In this document: positions 26,522 to 35,585 of the stretch, in pieces
Layout of the letters: each line of letters opens with the position of its first letter
Numbering within the stretch: position 1 is the stretch's first letter
Program-made: the position numbers and the translations under genes
Assembly (NCBI RefSeq): GCF_007751715.1
Contig: NZ_CP036292.1
Span: forward strand, 7,075,339 to 7,139,338
Direction of reading: 5' to 3'
Source: Rosistilla oblonga
GTDB taxonomy: Bacteria > Planctomycetota > Planctomycetia > Pirellulales > Pirellulaceae
DNA length: 64,000 nucleotides
The notes under the pieces: generated by a model
The model's database searches: none
Told to the model about the DNA's origin: nothing
The model's input: the letters and a program-made list of their open reading frames with translations, nothing else

Positions 26522-29500
26522 ATGACTACCACTGCGCCCTACGTCAAATCGTTGACGTGCCTATTCATTGTGTTGCTCTCCACGGTCACGTTCGGTCAAT
26601 CCGACGCGATCTACCAAGTTGGTTTTGCCAAAGTCGACATCACGCCCGACTATCCGGTGCGGCTCAACGGCTTTGGGTTCCGCCGCGAGGAATCCGAAGG
26701 CGTTTCGCAGTCGGTATTCGCCCGCGCGATGGCGATCTCGCAGACCGACGCTCCGCCGCTGGTGATCATCGCCGTCGACAACCTCGGTTTGCGGTTGCCT
26801 CAAGTCGACCAGATCGCGGAACAACTGAAGCAGTCCCACGGGCTGCCGCGCGAGAACTTTGCCCTCACCTTCAGCCATTCGCACTGCGCCCCGAAAGTCA
26901 ACGGCGCCAGCGACAACATCTTCAGCCAAGCGATCCCGCCGGAGCACCAGGAACATCTCGACCGATACAGCGAAGAAATCATCGGCCTGATCGTCCAGGC
27001 CGCCAGCGAAGCGATCGATTCGCGCCAACCGGCGACCTTGCATCGATCGACAGGGACCGTTGGATTCGCAAAAAATCGGCGGCCGATGGGCGGACCGACC
27101 GATCACGATCTGCCGACGTTGATCGCTCGCGATCCCAACACGCAAGCCGTCCGCGGCGTCTACGTTTCTTACGCCTGCCACTGCGTGACGCTGCGATTCA
27201 ATCAGATCAGCGGCGATTGGGCGGGATACGCCGCCGAAGGGATCGAGCGACAGTTTCCCGACAGCGTCGCCCTGGTATCGATCGGTGCCGGATCGGATCA
27301 AAACCCGATCGACATGTCGGTCGGCGACGTCTCGATCGCGCAGCGACAGGGGGCGGAGATCGCCAGCGAAGTCAAACGCCTTGCCGAAACCAAAGCCCTG
27401 CCGATCAGCGGCCCGTTGAGTGCTCAACTGCAACGCATCTCGCTGCCGCTCAATCCGCTGCCGTCGCGGGAGGAACTGACCGAACTGGCCGAAAAGAACT
27501 CCAATGTTGCGGTTCGCTACAACGCGACGACTCAGCTGGCAAAGCTCGATCGTGGCGAACCGCTGCTGACCGAGATCGATTACCCGATCCAAACCTTTGT
27601 GTTCGGGGACAGCTTGTGCATGAGCTTCTTAGCTGGCGAGGTTTGCGTCGACTATTCGATCCGTTTGAAAAACGAAATCGATCGCAAGCGTTATTGGTTG
27701 AACACCTACAGCAACGATTTCTGCAGCTACATCCCGTCGGAACGCCTTGTCGGCGAAGGGGGCTACGGCGGCGGAGCGGAAGTCCCTTACTTCGCTCTGC
27801 CAACCACATTGGCTGCCGGCTTGGAACAGCGGATCGTCGACGAGGTCCATCGCCAGGTTCCCGATGAGTTTGTGATCCCCAAGGGTGTCCAAGGCGTTGC
27901 GCCGAAATCGCCTCAGGATGCGCTGCAAAGCATGCAGACGCACGACGATCTGGAGATCGAACTGGTGGCCGCCGAACCGTTGGTCCGCGATCCGGTCGCT
28001 ATCGATTTTGCCGCGGACGGCAGCGTTTGGGTTGCTCAGATGAGCGACTACGGCCGCGGCGTCTACGAGAAATTTGAACATCACGGCCAGGTCCGCCGAC
28101 TGAGCGATACGACCGGCGACGGACAATTTGATAAAGCGGTAACCTTTGTCGATGGGTTGCGTTTCCCCACCGATGTCAAGGTTTGGCGCGATGGACTGCT
28201 GATCTGCGATGCTCCCGATATCCTGCTGGCTCGCGACACCGACGGCGACGGCGTCGCCGATTCGGTCGACAAGCTCTTCTCGGGTTTCGAGATCGTCAAC
28301 GCTCAAGCGCGAGTCAACAGTTTGCGGTGGGGCATCGATAACTGGATCTACGGTTCGTGTGGACTCTTCGGCGGAAAAATCCTCAGCCACAAGACGGGTC
28401 AGACGCACAACATCGTCGGTCGCGATTTCCGCATGAATCCCGATACCGGCGAGATCCAAGCTGTCGCCGGTCGCACGCAACAAGGCCGCAGCCAAAACGA
28501 CTGGGGCGATTGGTTTGGCTGCACCAACAGCTCGCTGCTGCTGCACTATGCAAGCGACGCACGCTACGACAGTCGCAATGCCTTGGTCTCGCTGCCGACT
28601 CCGGCGGGGCTCGCCGGCGGGGCGGAAACCCGACGCCTGTTCCCCCCCGAGGACCTCGTTCAATTTGCGCTCAGCGGAGCGTCCGGAAATGCGACCGCCG
28701 CCTGCGGCTTGGACATCTACCGCGACAACCAACTGGGCGAAGAATACCTTAACAACGCTTTCACCTGCGAACCGGTGAATCAATTGGTGCACCGCAGCGT
28801 CCTGCAACCGACCGGGATCGATTATCAAGTTTCGCGTGGCGAGAACGAAACCGAATCGGAGTTCCTGACATCGACCGACCGCTGGTTTCGTCCAGTCCAA
28901 GCCCGGACCGGCCCCGACGGCAGCCTGTGGGTCGTCGACATGTACCGCTACGTGATCGAACACTCCCGTTGGATCCCGCAAGCGACGTTGGCGGAACTGG
29001 ACGTCTACGCGGGTCAGTCGATGGGCCGGATCTATCGCGTGCGTCCCAAGTCCGATCAATCTGCCGCACCGGCGACGGAAGCTTCTTCGGCCCCGTTCGA
29101 TCTGACGGGGAAGTCGGATCTGCAGTTGGCGATGCTGTTGAAGTCGAGCAACGGAACGGTCCGCGATCTCGCGCATCAGATGCTCTTCTGGAATTCCCCC
29201 ACCGCTCCGGTCGCCGATCAATTGCGAGCGATCGTTGCCGAAGCCCCGTTGGCGGCGTCTCGGATCCACGCTCTCGCTCTCCTTTCGGCTTGGCAGAAGT
29301 TGGATGCTCCCACGCTGCTTGTAGCCCTCGCCAATACGCATAATGAAGTCGTCCGCCACGGGATCCGCTTCGCCGAACCGATGCTCGACGACGACGCAGC
29401 CCTCCGCGACGCGGTGATCCGGCACGCAGCTCACGCCAGCCCGCGCGTCCGGCGTCAAGTCGCCTGGTCGTTGGGCGAACTGCAAAACGCATCGGCGATT

Positions 29501-31558
29501 CCCGCTCTGACAGCATTGGCATCCAAAACGGAAACCGATCGCTACGTCCGCGCCGCCGCCATCTCGTCGCTCAATCCGACGAACGTCTCGTCGATGCTGG
29601 CTGCCTACGTCGCGCTGCCGCCTGCACAACAACAGCCCGAATCGCTGCAGCAGATCATGCGAACGGCGATCCGATTGGGCGACGCCGAGGGAATCAACGC
29701 CTCCGCATCGCAAGTCCTGCCAGCGATTGCCAACGATGACGCCGCGGCAAACCGCTTGCTGATCGAACTGCTCGATTCGGCTGACGCTCGAATCGGCGAC
29801 GCCACGATCGCCTGGACGCCCGAACTGAAACAAGCGGTTCAGGAAGCTCATCGCCGCGCGATCGAGACGCTCGATCCCAACGCGTTGGCATTGTTGGGCC
29901 GATACCGCGGCGCCGCGACGACTCAACTATTAACGTCCGGCGACCAGCCATCGGTAGCCGATGAATTGTCGATGGCAAACGTGCTCGACGCGATCAGCCA
30001 ACGCGTCAGCGCGCGACATGCTGCACCGCTGCAAGTCGCTGCCATCAACGCGTTGGCCAAAACGCGGCATCCCGACGCGGCGGAGTTGCTGTTGGAGCGT
30101 TATCGCGAAGTCAGCGCGTCGGCGCAAACGGCGATCCTCGACCACTTGATCGCTCGCAACGACTGGTCCTTGACGCTGCTGGACACGATCGCCGAGGGAG
30201 ATTTGCGAGCCAACATTCTCGACGCGGACCGTCGCGGCAAGCTGTTGTCGCACGCCGATGAAACGATCCGCCAGCGAGCCAAGAGTGCCTTGGAGATGGC
30301 CGGTTCGCCCAGCCGAGCTGCCATCCTCGACACGTTTCAAGCTTCGCTGAAGCTGGCCGGCGACGTCGACCGCGGCCGCGCCGTGTTCCGCAAACATTGT
30401 TCGGCCTGTCATCGCGTCGAGGAACATGGGTTTGTTGTTGGTCCCGACCTGACGGCACTCACCAACCGCGACCCGCAATGGATGCTCTCGGCGATCCTGG
30501 ATCCCAACCGCGAAGTCGATGCACGTTACGTTTCTTGGTCGGCGCTCTCCGAAGATGGCCGCGTCCTGTCGGGCTTGGTCGTCGAAGAGAACGCCGCGAT
30601 GATTCGGCTGCGTGAATCGGGCGGCAAGGAGCACGAACTGCTCCGCGATTCGATCGAACAACTGCGAGCAAGCGACCGTTCGTTGATGCCCGAAGGACTT
30701 GAAAAGGATATGACGACGCAGGAGGTCAGCGATCTGATCGCCTACGTGATCCATTCGATTGGCACCCCGGCACCGATGGCTGCGGACCAACCGCTGCCGC
30801 GACAAGCTCATGCTATCGCTCCGTTTCTGTTGGACGAATCCCAATCGATCGAGCGACGTCAGCAGGCGATCGACCAGCGGCCGGGAATGGGACCAGCGAT
30901 CTTGAATCTGTTGGCAGTCGATCTGCGAGCCGACGATCTGGCGACGCAATACAAGCGGATCCCGTGGATCTGGCGAGTCGCGTTGGCGGTCGGTCGCCGC
31001 AGCGACGATGGCGAACTTCACGACGCGTTGGAATCGAGCTTGCCCCGCTCGGGCGATCCGTTATTGGATTGGCAAGCGGTTGTGATCGGCGGCGGCCTGA
31101 TCAATGGACTGACGCAGATCGGCCAGTGGCCGGGAGATCGGATCGCAGCAATTCTGGACGCCGATCCGGCGCTCGCTCCACGCTGGCAGCAGACGTTGGC
31201 GATGTCAGCAGCGATGGCTGACGATGACGCGGTGAAGAATGGCACCCGGTACGACGCGCTGCGAATCGTGGCGTTAGACGATCCAGAAAAAGCGATTTCG
31301 CACCTGAAGCGTTACCTGGGGGCCGACATCAACGGAGAACTGCAGATGGGAGCGGTCAGCGGCTTGGCTGACATCGACGCCCCGCAGATCGCGGCTCTGC
31401 TGATCGAAAGCCTCCCCGGGCTGACACCACGAAATCGCCAGCTCGCGATCGAAGGTCTGTTAAGAACGCCCACTCGCCGCGAGGCCCTTGAAGCCGCGCT
31501 TGCGAAAGACGCCAAGCTGTTGACCGCCGAAGAAGCTAAACAGCTAGCCCAACCGTAG
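26522..31558 (+). CDS. Giant secreted fusion: ceramidase-like domain, PVC beta-propeller, HEAT repeats, PVC-type cytochrome c
   Basis: 1678 residues after an ATG at 26522 and a signal peptide (SLTCLFIVLLSTVTFG). Residues about 28-440 form a neutral-ceramidase-like domain (VGFAKVDITPDYPVRLNGFG, LTFSHSHCAPKVNG, YVSYACHCVTLRF). Residues about 475-850 resemble the membrane-bound-dehydrogenase/beta-propeller unit of planctomycetes (AIDFAADGSVWVAQMSDYGR, DTDGDGVADSVDKLFSGF, NSLRWGIDNWIYGSCG). HEAT-like helical repeats span about 860-1280 (HASPRVRRQVAWSLGELQNA). The haem site is C1293-x-x-C1296-H1297 in KHCSACHRVEEHG, followed by the PVC-type LTNRDPQWMLSAILDPNREV. The last 230 residues are again helical. 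The ceramidase module fused to a redox module is not an arrangement I know well. A substrate-oxidising, electron-donating role in the periplasm is inferred for the C-terminal two thirds. Confidence 0.88.
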   Translation: MTTTAPYVKSLTCLFIVLLSTVTFGQSDAIYQVGFAKVDITPDYPVRLNGFGFRREESEGVSQSVFARAMAISQTDAPPLVIIAVDNLGLRLPQVDQIAEQLKQSHGLPRENFALTFSHSHCAPKVNGASDNIFSQAIPPEHQEHLDRYSEEIIGLIVQAASEAIDSRQPATLHRSTGTVGFAKNRRPMGGPTDHDLPTLIARDPNTQAVRGVYVSYACHCVTLRFNQISGDWAGYAAEGIERQFPDSVALVSIGAGSDQNPIDMSVGDVSIAQRQGAEIASEVKRLAETKALPISGPLSAQLQRISLPLNPLPSREELTELAEKNSNVAVRYNATTQLAKLDRGEPLLTEIDYPIQTFVFGDSLCMSFLAGEVCVDYSIRLKNEIDRKRYWLNTYSNDFCSYIPSERLVGEGGYGGGAEVPYFALPTTLAAGLEQRIVDEVHRQVPDEFVIPKGVQGVAPKSPQDALQSMQTHDDLEIELVAAEPLVRDPVAIDFAADGSVWVAQMSDYGRGVYEKFEHHGQVRRLSDTTGDGQFDKAVTFVDGLRFPTDVKVWRDGLLICDAPDILLARDTDGDGVADSVDKLFSGFEIVNAQARVNSLRWGIDNWIYGSCGLFGGKILSHKTGQTHNIVGRDFRMNPDTGEIQAVAGRTQQGRSQNDWGDWFGCTNSSLLLHYASDARYDSRNALVSLPTPAGLAGGAETRRLFPPEDLVQFALSGASGNATAACGLDIYRDNQLGEEYLNNAFTCEPVNQLVHRSVLQPTGIDYQVSRGENETESEFLTSTDRWFRPVQARTGPDGSLWVVDMYRYVIEHSRWIPQATLAELDVYAGQSMGRIYRVRPKSDQSAAPATEASSAPFDLTGKSDLQLAMLLKSSNGTVRDLAHQMLFWNSPTAPVADQLRAIVAEAPLAASRIHALALLSAWQKLDAPTLLVALANTHNEVVRHGIRFAEPMLDDDAALRDAVIRHAAHASPRVRRQVAWSLGELQNASAIPALTALASKTETDRYVRAAAISSLNPTNVSSMLAAYVALPPAQQQPESLQQIMRTAIRLGDAEGINASASQVLPAIANDDAAANRLLIELLDSADARIGDATIAWTPELKQAVQEAHRRAIETLDPNALALLGRYRGAATTQLLTSGDQPSVADELSMANVLDAISQRVSARHAAPLQVAAINALAKTRHPDAAELLLERYREVSASAQTAILDHLIARNDWSLTLLDTIAEGDLRANILDADRRGKLLSHADETIRQRAKSALEMAGSPSRAAILDTFQASLKLAGDVDRGRAVFRKHCSACHRVEEHGFVVGPDLTALTNRDPQWMLSAILDPNREVDARYVSWSALSEDGRVLSGLVVEENAAMIRLRESGGKEHELLRDSIEQLRASDRSLMPEGLEKDMTTQEVSDLIAYVIHSIGTPAPMAADQPLPRQAHAIAPFLLDESQSIERRQQAIDQRPGMGPAILNLLAVDLRADDLATQYKRIPWIWRVALAVGRRSDDGELHDALESSLPRSGDPLLDWQAVVIGGGLINGLTQIGQWPGDRIAAILDADPALAPRWQQTLAMSAAMADDDAVKNGTRYDALRIVALDDPEKAISHLKRYLGADINGELQMGAVSGLADIDAPQIAALLIESLPGLTPRNRQLAIEGLLRTPTRREALEAALAKDAKLLTAEEAKQLAQP

Positions 31559-31616
31559 CCACTCCGTTCCCATTGCGGTCCGCAGCACGGACGATTTATT
31601 CGCGAACGATCCCGAC

Positions 31617-31850
31617 AGGGATCGCAGAAGGTAGCCGGTGGTTTGAGCGCAGCGAACACCACCGGCCCCGAATCGCGAAATCAAACGCCGTCCTCAACGG
31701 GGACGCACGCCGATCTGCGGGATCACCGCGCGTTTGGGACGTCGTATTCCGGAGGTGCGCCGCTGCGCGACAACCTCCGGCTACCAACTTGCATCTCTTT
31801 GGAATCGTTGCGTCAGGCACAAACTGCCCCTGATCGCAACGCGGGCGAGG
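31617..31850. repeat. Dispersed repeat copy 3 (two hairpin modules)
   Basis: Module A: CCGGTGGT (31635-31642) / ACCACCGG (31658-31665), the reverse-strand form of the hairpin in copies 1 and 2. Module B: CCGGAGGT (31749-31756) / ACCTCCGG (31773-31780) with inner GCGC pairings. The remaining bases of the 31559-31858 spacer are related linker sequence (CAACGGGGACGCAC). No gene is present. It lies just past the stops of two convergent genes, so it may also help end transcription. Confidence 0.8.
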
Positions 31851-31858
31851 CGGAACTG

Positions 31859-33565
31859 CTACAGCGGTAGGATGCTCACGCGATGAAAACGGTACCTGCA
31901 ATTGTAGCTACCCAAAACGAGTTTGGTCTTGTCGGGCGTCGACCAGTAATCGCCGATCGACAACGCGCTGCGGTCGCCTTTCCAGTCGATCGTCGTGTGG
32001 CCGTCGACTTCGACTTGCACTCCCGACTTGCGAACCGTGACGATCACTTCGGACAACTGGTTCTCAACAAGACACTTGCCCTTGAACGTAGTCTCGTTGC
32101 CCACGTTACGTCCGCCAACGTTCTCCAACGCACTTAGCCATGTGTCGCCCGTGCGGAAGTTCAGAAGCGTCATGAATCGGTTCTCTCCCGATCGCTGTCC
32201 CAACAGCAAAGCGTTGATTTCGTCCAACGGTTCGACGATCACAGTCATGCGATATTCTTCGGGCGGCGTGTAGGGAAGTTGGATGCGAACACCATACGCT
32301 TTGTTCGATTCGAGCACTCCATCGACGAGCTTCCATTCGCCAGCTGTCCAGCATTTTTCAACCTCCAGTTTGTCCAGCAGATCGACTTCGCCCTGCGGCC
32401 ACTTGTCGATCGGTGCGTTGGATACCGCGGTTCCGGGTGAGACAAACAGGTCTTTTGAAAGCGCCATCGGTTGCGGCGGCGTGTTGGGGTCGGAGCGAAC
32501 TTGCAAGTACCCCCAGAGTTCTGCCGTCGCTCCAGATTCCAATTGGGCATCGATGCGATAGCTGACCGGCGTCGGCCGGTCGAATCGTCCGACCGATGCT
32601 AATTCGGGGGCGTCGTTGTCCCATGCTTGCGGTATCTCTACCCAGGCTCCGTCGATCGCGGTCTGCACGCGGACACGAAACGACTTCACCTTCGCATCGT
32701 CGGGCCATTGCAATTTCAATTGCACCGGCTCGCCCGGCTTGGGAACCATCGGTTCGGGAAGAGCCGAGAAGGCGTCGAACAGCTCCATCTGCGAGGTCGG
32801 TGGAATCGTTTCGGGCTGCCAATTCATGCGAAGCTTTTGCTCTTTGTCCAGCCAAGATTGGTTGATCCAACCGCGATACTGCCCGACGCTCATGACCGAC
32901 CCGTTTTGAGGCTCTGGATGTGGCAAGCCGACCGTGTGGCCGCATCCCTCGTGATAGATCACGCAGTCGCTGCCTCGATAGGGAACGCGCCAGCCATCGC
33001 CGCTGACAAGACCACGCCCCACGCCGCTGCGCGAAATGTAGCTGGCTCGCGAACCGCCCGACGCTGCCCCGGGAAAGTGTTGCCCGTTGTTCAGGTTGCC
33101 TTCGAACTTCAACGTCCCGTCGGCGTCGGGATGCAACCGGTAGAAGTCGTCCAACGCTCGCCAATTGATGTCGCTCAGCACCAACAGAATCGGAAACGTG
33201 TCATCGTCTTTGCGGCCAAATCCAATCCGCCGCTCCACTTCGCTGAGCGTCCGGTAGTAGATCGCGTTTGCGTCGCCACGACGCAGCGTGGCGGTATCGG
33301 ATTCCGAAACCAAAGGTTCTGGATGCACATTCGCCTTCATCACCGACTGAGTCCCAAATTCGCGACGATGAAATTGTTCGATACGGCGGCAATAGTAATC
33401 CAGACGATCTCGCCAGTCGGGCAGAGCCACGCGGTCGGATGGCACGAAGTAGACCACCGTCACATCGATTCTTTCGGTCGAGTATTTGCCATCCCAAGTC
33501 GTGGTGGCGGCGAAGGCGATCGATCCCAACGATGCCAACAAAAGCGTGGCAAAACAGCGTATCAT
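31859..33565 (-). CDS. Secreted zincin-like protein with C-terminal jelly-roll (DUF1080-like) domain
   Basis: 568 residues from the ATG at 33563-33565, which begins a signal peptide (MIRCFATLLLASLGSIAFA); AGAGG lies upstream. The frame is open another 80 codons upstream but that is spacer. The N-terminal domain (about 25-260) has VIYHEGCGHTVGLPHPEP: H205, E206, H210, G213 and H216 look like a metzincin zinc site, except that three residues instead of two separate E206 from H210. Residues 270-400 look like a beta-sandwich. The C-terminal ~170 residues (GEWKLVDGVLESNKAYGVRI ... FHRVSILPL) resemble the concanavalin-like DUF1080 fold found in planctomycete sugar-binding or glycosidase proteins. 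Protease activity is inferred, not certain. Confidence 0.75.
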   Translation of the reverse strand: MIRCFATLLLASLGSIAFAATTTWDGKYSTERIDVTVVYFVPSDRVALPDWRDRLDYYCRRIEQFHRREFGTQSVMKANVHPEPLVSESDTATLRRGDANAIYYRTLSEVERRIGFGRKDDDTFPILLVLSDINWRALDDFYRLHPDADGTLKFEGNLNNGQHFPGAASGGSRASYISRSGVGRGLVSGDGWRVPYRGSDCVIYHEGCGHTVGLPHPEPQNGSVMSVGQYRGWINQSWLDKEQKLRMNWQPETIPPTSQMELFDAFSALPEPMVPKPGEPVQLKLQWPDDAKVKSFRVRVQTAIDGAWVEIPQAWDNDAPELASVGRFDRPTPVSYRIDAQLESGATAELWGYLQVRSDPNTPPQPMALSKDLFVSPGTAVSNAPIDKWPQGEVDLLDKLEVEKCWTAGEWKLVDGVLESNKAYGVRIQLPYTPPEEYRMTVIVEPLDEINALLLGQRSGENRFMTLLNFRTGDTWLSALENVGGRNVGNETTFKGKCLVENQLSEVIVTVRKSGVQVEVDGHTTIDWKGDRSALSIGDYWSTPDKTKLVLGSYNCRYRFHRVSILPL

Positions 33566-33756
33566 TGCAAAAGGCCTCTCATCGGTTGAACTGAAAACGG
33601 ATCGCCCAAAAGAGCGCCCGGTTCGATCTGCCTGTTTGGTTAGGCGACTCGCCCGAGGCGTCGCTCGTGGTGATTGGGCAACAACTGTCGAGGAACAGTT
33701 TAGTCGATAAAACAAGGCGTATTCACGCATGTCATTCCCGTGTGATGCGGCCGTGC

Positions 33757-34100
33757 TGGAGCCATCGCAGTCAAACGCCCAAAATCCACGAAGCGAAACG
33801 CGGTAGCACACCGATCTGCGATCCCTCCGGGATCACCTCGCGTTTGGGTCAGCATTCCGGAGCTGCGCCGCTGCGCGACAACCTCCGGCTACCTTCTTGC
33901 ATCCCTTCGGGATCGTCGCATCGGACGCAACCGCACCAGCACTCCACCAACCGTACCAACGTCCCAACAGCCCATGGACCGCGGAGCGGCCCCAGAAGGT
34001 AGCCGGTGGTTTGAGCGTTGCGAACACCACCGGAAAACCAACGCCCATCAAATCACCGCCCCCAGCGGGGGCGCACCTCGATTGCCCTCGCGGAGTGTCA
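33757..34100. repeat. Dispersed repeat copy 4 (module B then A)
   Basis: Module B: CCGGAG (33857-33862) / CTCCGG (33883-33888), followed by TGCATCCCTTCGGGATCGTC. Module A: CCGGTGGT (34003-34010) / ACCACCGG (34026-34033), followed by CCCCAGCGGGGGCGCACCTC. Both modules have the same strand orientation as in copy 3, but in swapped order. The rest of the 33566-34214 spacer contains no supported gene; it must hold divergent promoters for the zincin and porin genes. Confidence 0.8.
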
Positions 34101-34214
34101 CAATCGTTAAAATCGGCTAGTCGCTCGATGGGGAACAAACGCGAACCGATAGATAAACAAGGTGTGAAGCGAACGAGAACAAACTCACGTCAAATCCCCA
34201 ATCCGCTGCAACAA

Positions 34215-35486
34215 ATGATGCATTCTCTTGCAAAGAGTCATGCCGCGATCGTCATCGCCAGCGTCATTGCGGTAACGGGAGTCCTTTCGGTCAGAGCTGA
34301 TGAGGGGAGTGTCGATTGTGACGTTGAAACATGGTGTTGTGACGATCCGGCGGAAGAGGCCATCTGTCCACGGGAGTACCTATTGTGCGACTGGTGTGGC
34401 GCCCGTCCTTGCCTTCAAGATTCAGGCATCACTCCGTTTTTCTATTACGATTCGATCACTGCGGCGAATGTTGACGGTGGAATCGAAGCGGACCAGGACT
34501 TTACCGGGCAGGTTTACGCGGGTGCCGATCTCGATCTGGATACCCTGCTGGGATGGAACCGCACGACGTTGAAGATCTCCACGGTCCAGCGGCACGGCGA
34601 CAGCATCAGCCCATCGGTCGGCGGAATCTACGATCCGATGTGTATCTTCGGAGGACAGGTCCTTTTCCTGTACCAGCTTTGGCTCGAGAGAGAGGTATGC
34701 GACAACTGGTCGATCAAAGCGGGTCGCGTCTCCGCAGACATCGATTTCTTGAACGATGGCCTCTACCGCTATTCGCTTAGCACGGCGATCAACGGTCCTA
34801 TTCGCGCCACGCTTCTGGAAAGCACGGTCACGTCGTTTCCGTTTCCTGTTTGGGGTGGCCGCGTCAAATACACGCCCGACGACAAACATCAATTCCAAGT
34901 CGGCGCCTACCAGATCGGCGACGACATGTTTGATTTCACCAAACATGGGCTCGACTTCAGCATCCGCAGCGACGATGGAGTTTCGATCCTGATGCAATAC
35001 GACTGGACGTCGACGGTTTGCGAACGTCCAACGCATCTTTTCGTCGGAGCGGTCAACTCCTTTTTCGAATTCGACAACCACGACGGCGTGGGAACCACCG
35101 ACTACGTGCTGCGGGTCTATGCGCATCTCGCGGTCGAGGTGGTTCCCAATCTGACCGTTTTTGGTTTCGCTGCCAATTCCGAACAGGATGAGGTCGCGTT
35201 GACGCCGCTGCAAATCAGTGTCGGCATCAACGGCAAGGGAATGTTCTCCAGTCGTCCCGACGACCACACGATGCTCTTTGCAACCTGTGGTGATCTCAGC
35301 GACGACTACGGCGATTCGATCGGCGAAGCTGTCGACCACGAAATCGTCTACGAAGTGGGGCATCGATTCCAGGTCTTGCCCTCGGCCTACATCCAGCCAG
35401 CATTGCAATACATCGTCACCCCCGGCGGCACCGGCGATATTGCGAACAGTACGGTCATGGGCGCGTGGGTCGGCGCGACATTTTGA
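34215..35486 (+). CDS. OprB-type carbohydrate porin
   Basis: 423 residues from the tandem ATG at 34215/34218, with signal peptide (SLAKSHAAIVIASVIAVTGV). The mature protein is rich in alternating beta strands with aromatic belts and shows features of the OprB family: YAGADLDLDTLLGWNRTTLK, an acidic short loop set, WSIKAGRVSADIDFLNDG, FPFPVWGGRVKYTPDDKHQF, and the terminal strand ANSTVMGAWVGATF ending in phenylalanine as outer membrane barrels do. The first 45 mature residues are cysteine-rich (eight cysteines, including CC and CDWCGARPC), which is unusual for a porin and suggests a disulfide-bonded N-terminal plug. The frame is open 106 codons upstream but that is repeat sequence. It probably passes sugars across the outer membrane. 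Confidence 0.82.
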   Translation: MMHSLAKSHAAIVIASVIAVTGVLSVRADEGSVDCDVETWCCDDPAEEAICPREYLLCDWCGARPCLQDSGITPFFYYDSITAANVDGGIEADQDFTGQVYAGADLDLDTLLGWNRTTLKISTVQRHGDSISPSVGGIYDPMCIFGGQVLFLYQLWLEREVCDNWSIKAGRVSADIDFLNDGLYRYSLSTAINGPIRATLLESTVTSFPFPVWGGRVKYTPDDKHQFQVGAYQIGDDMFDFTKHGLDFSIRSDDGVSILMQYDWTSTVCERPTHLFVGAVNSFFEFDNHDGVGTTDYVLRVYAHLAVEVVPNLTVFGFAANSEQDEVALTPLQISVGINGKGMFSSRPDDHTMLFATCGDLSDDYGDSIGEAVDHEIVYEVGHRFQVLPSAYIQPALQYIVTPGGTGDIANSTVMGAWVGATF

Positions 35487-35585
35487 TATCACCGAAGGGC
35501 ATGGTGCCTACGCATACATCACGTGAACTCAACGTTCTCGGCGCCTCCCCGTTTTAAAACGAGCGTCTTCCAACCCGCGAGGGCA

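Noticed and set aside
26557-27867. Plus-strand frame of 436 codons overlapping the start of the giant gene
   Set aside because: Different phase of the same high-GC sequence; arginine-rich and motif-free.
27629-29926. Minus-strand frame of 765 codons inside the giant fusion gene
   Set aside because: Codon-phase shadow; no leader, no domain, no ribosome-binding site, and the plus strand is clearly coding.
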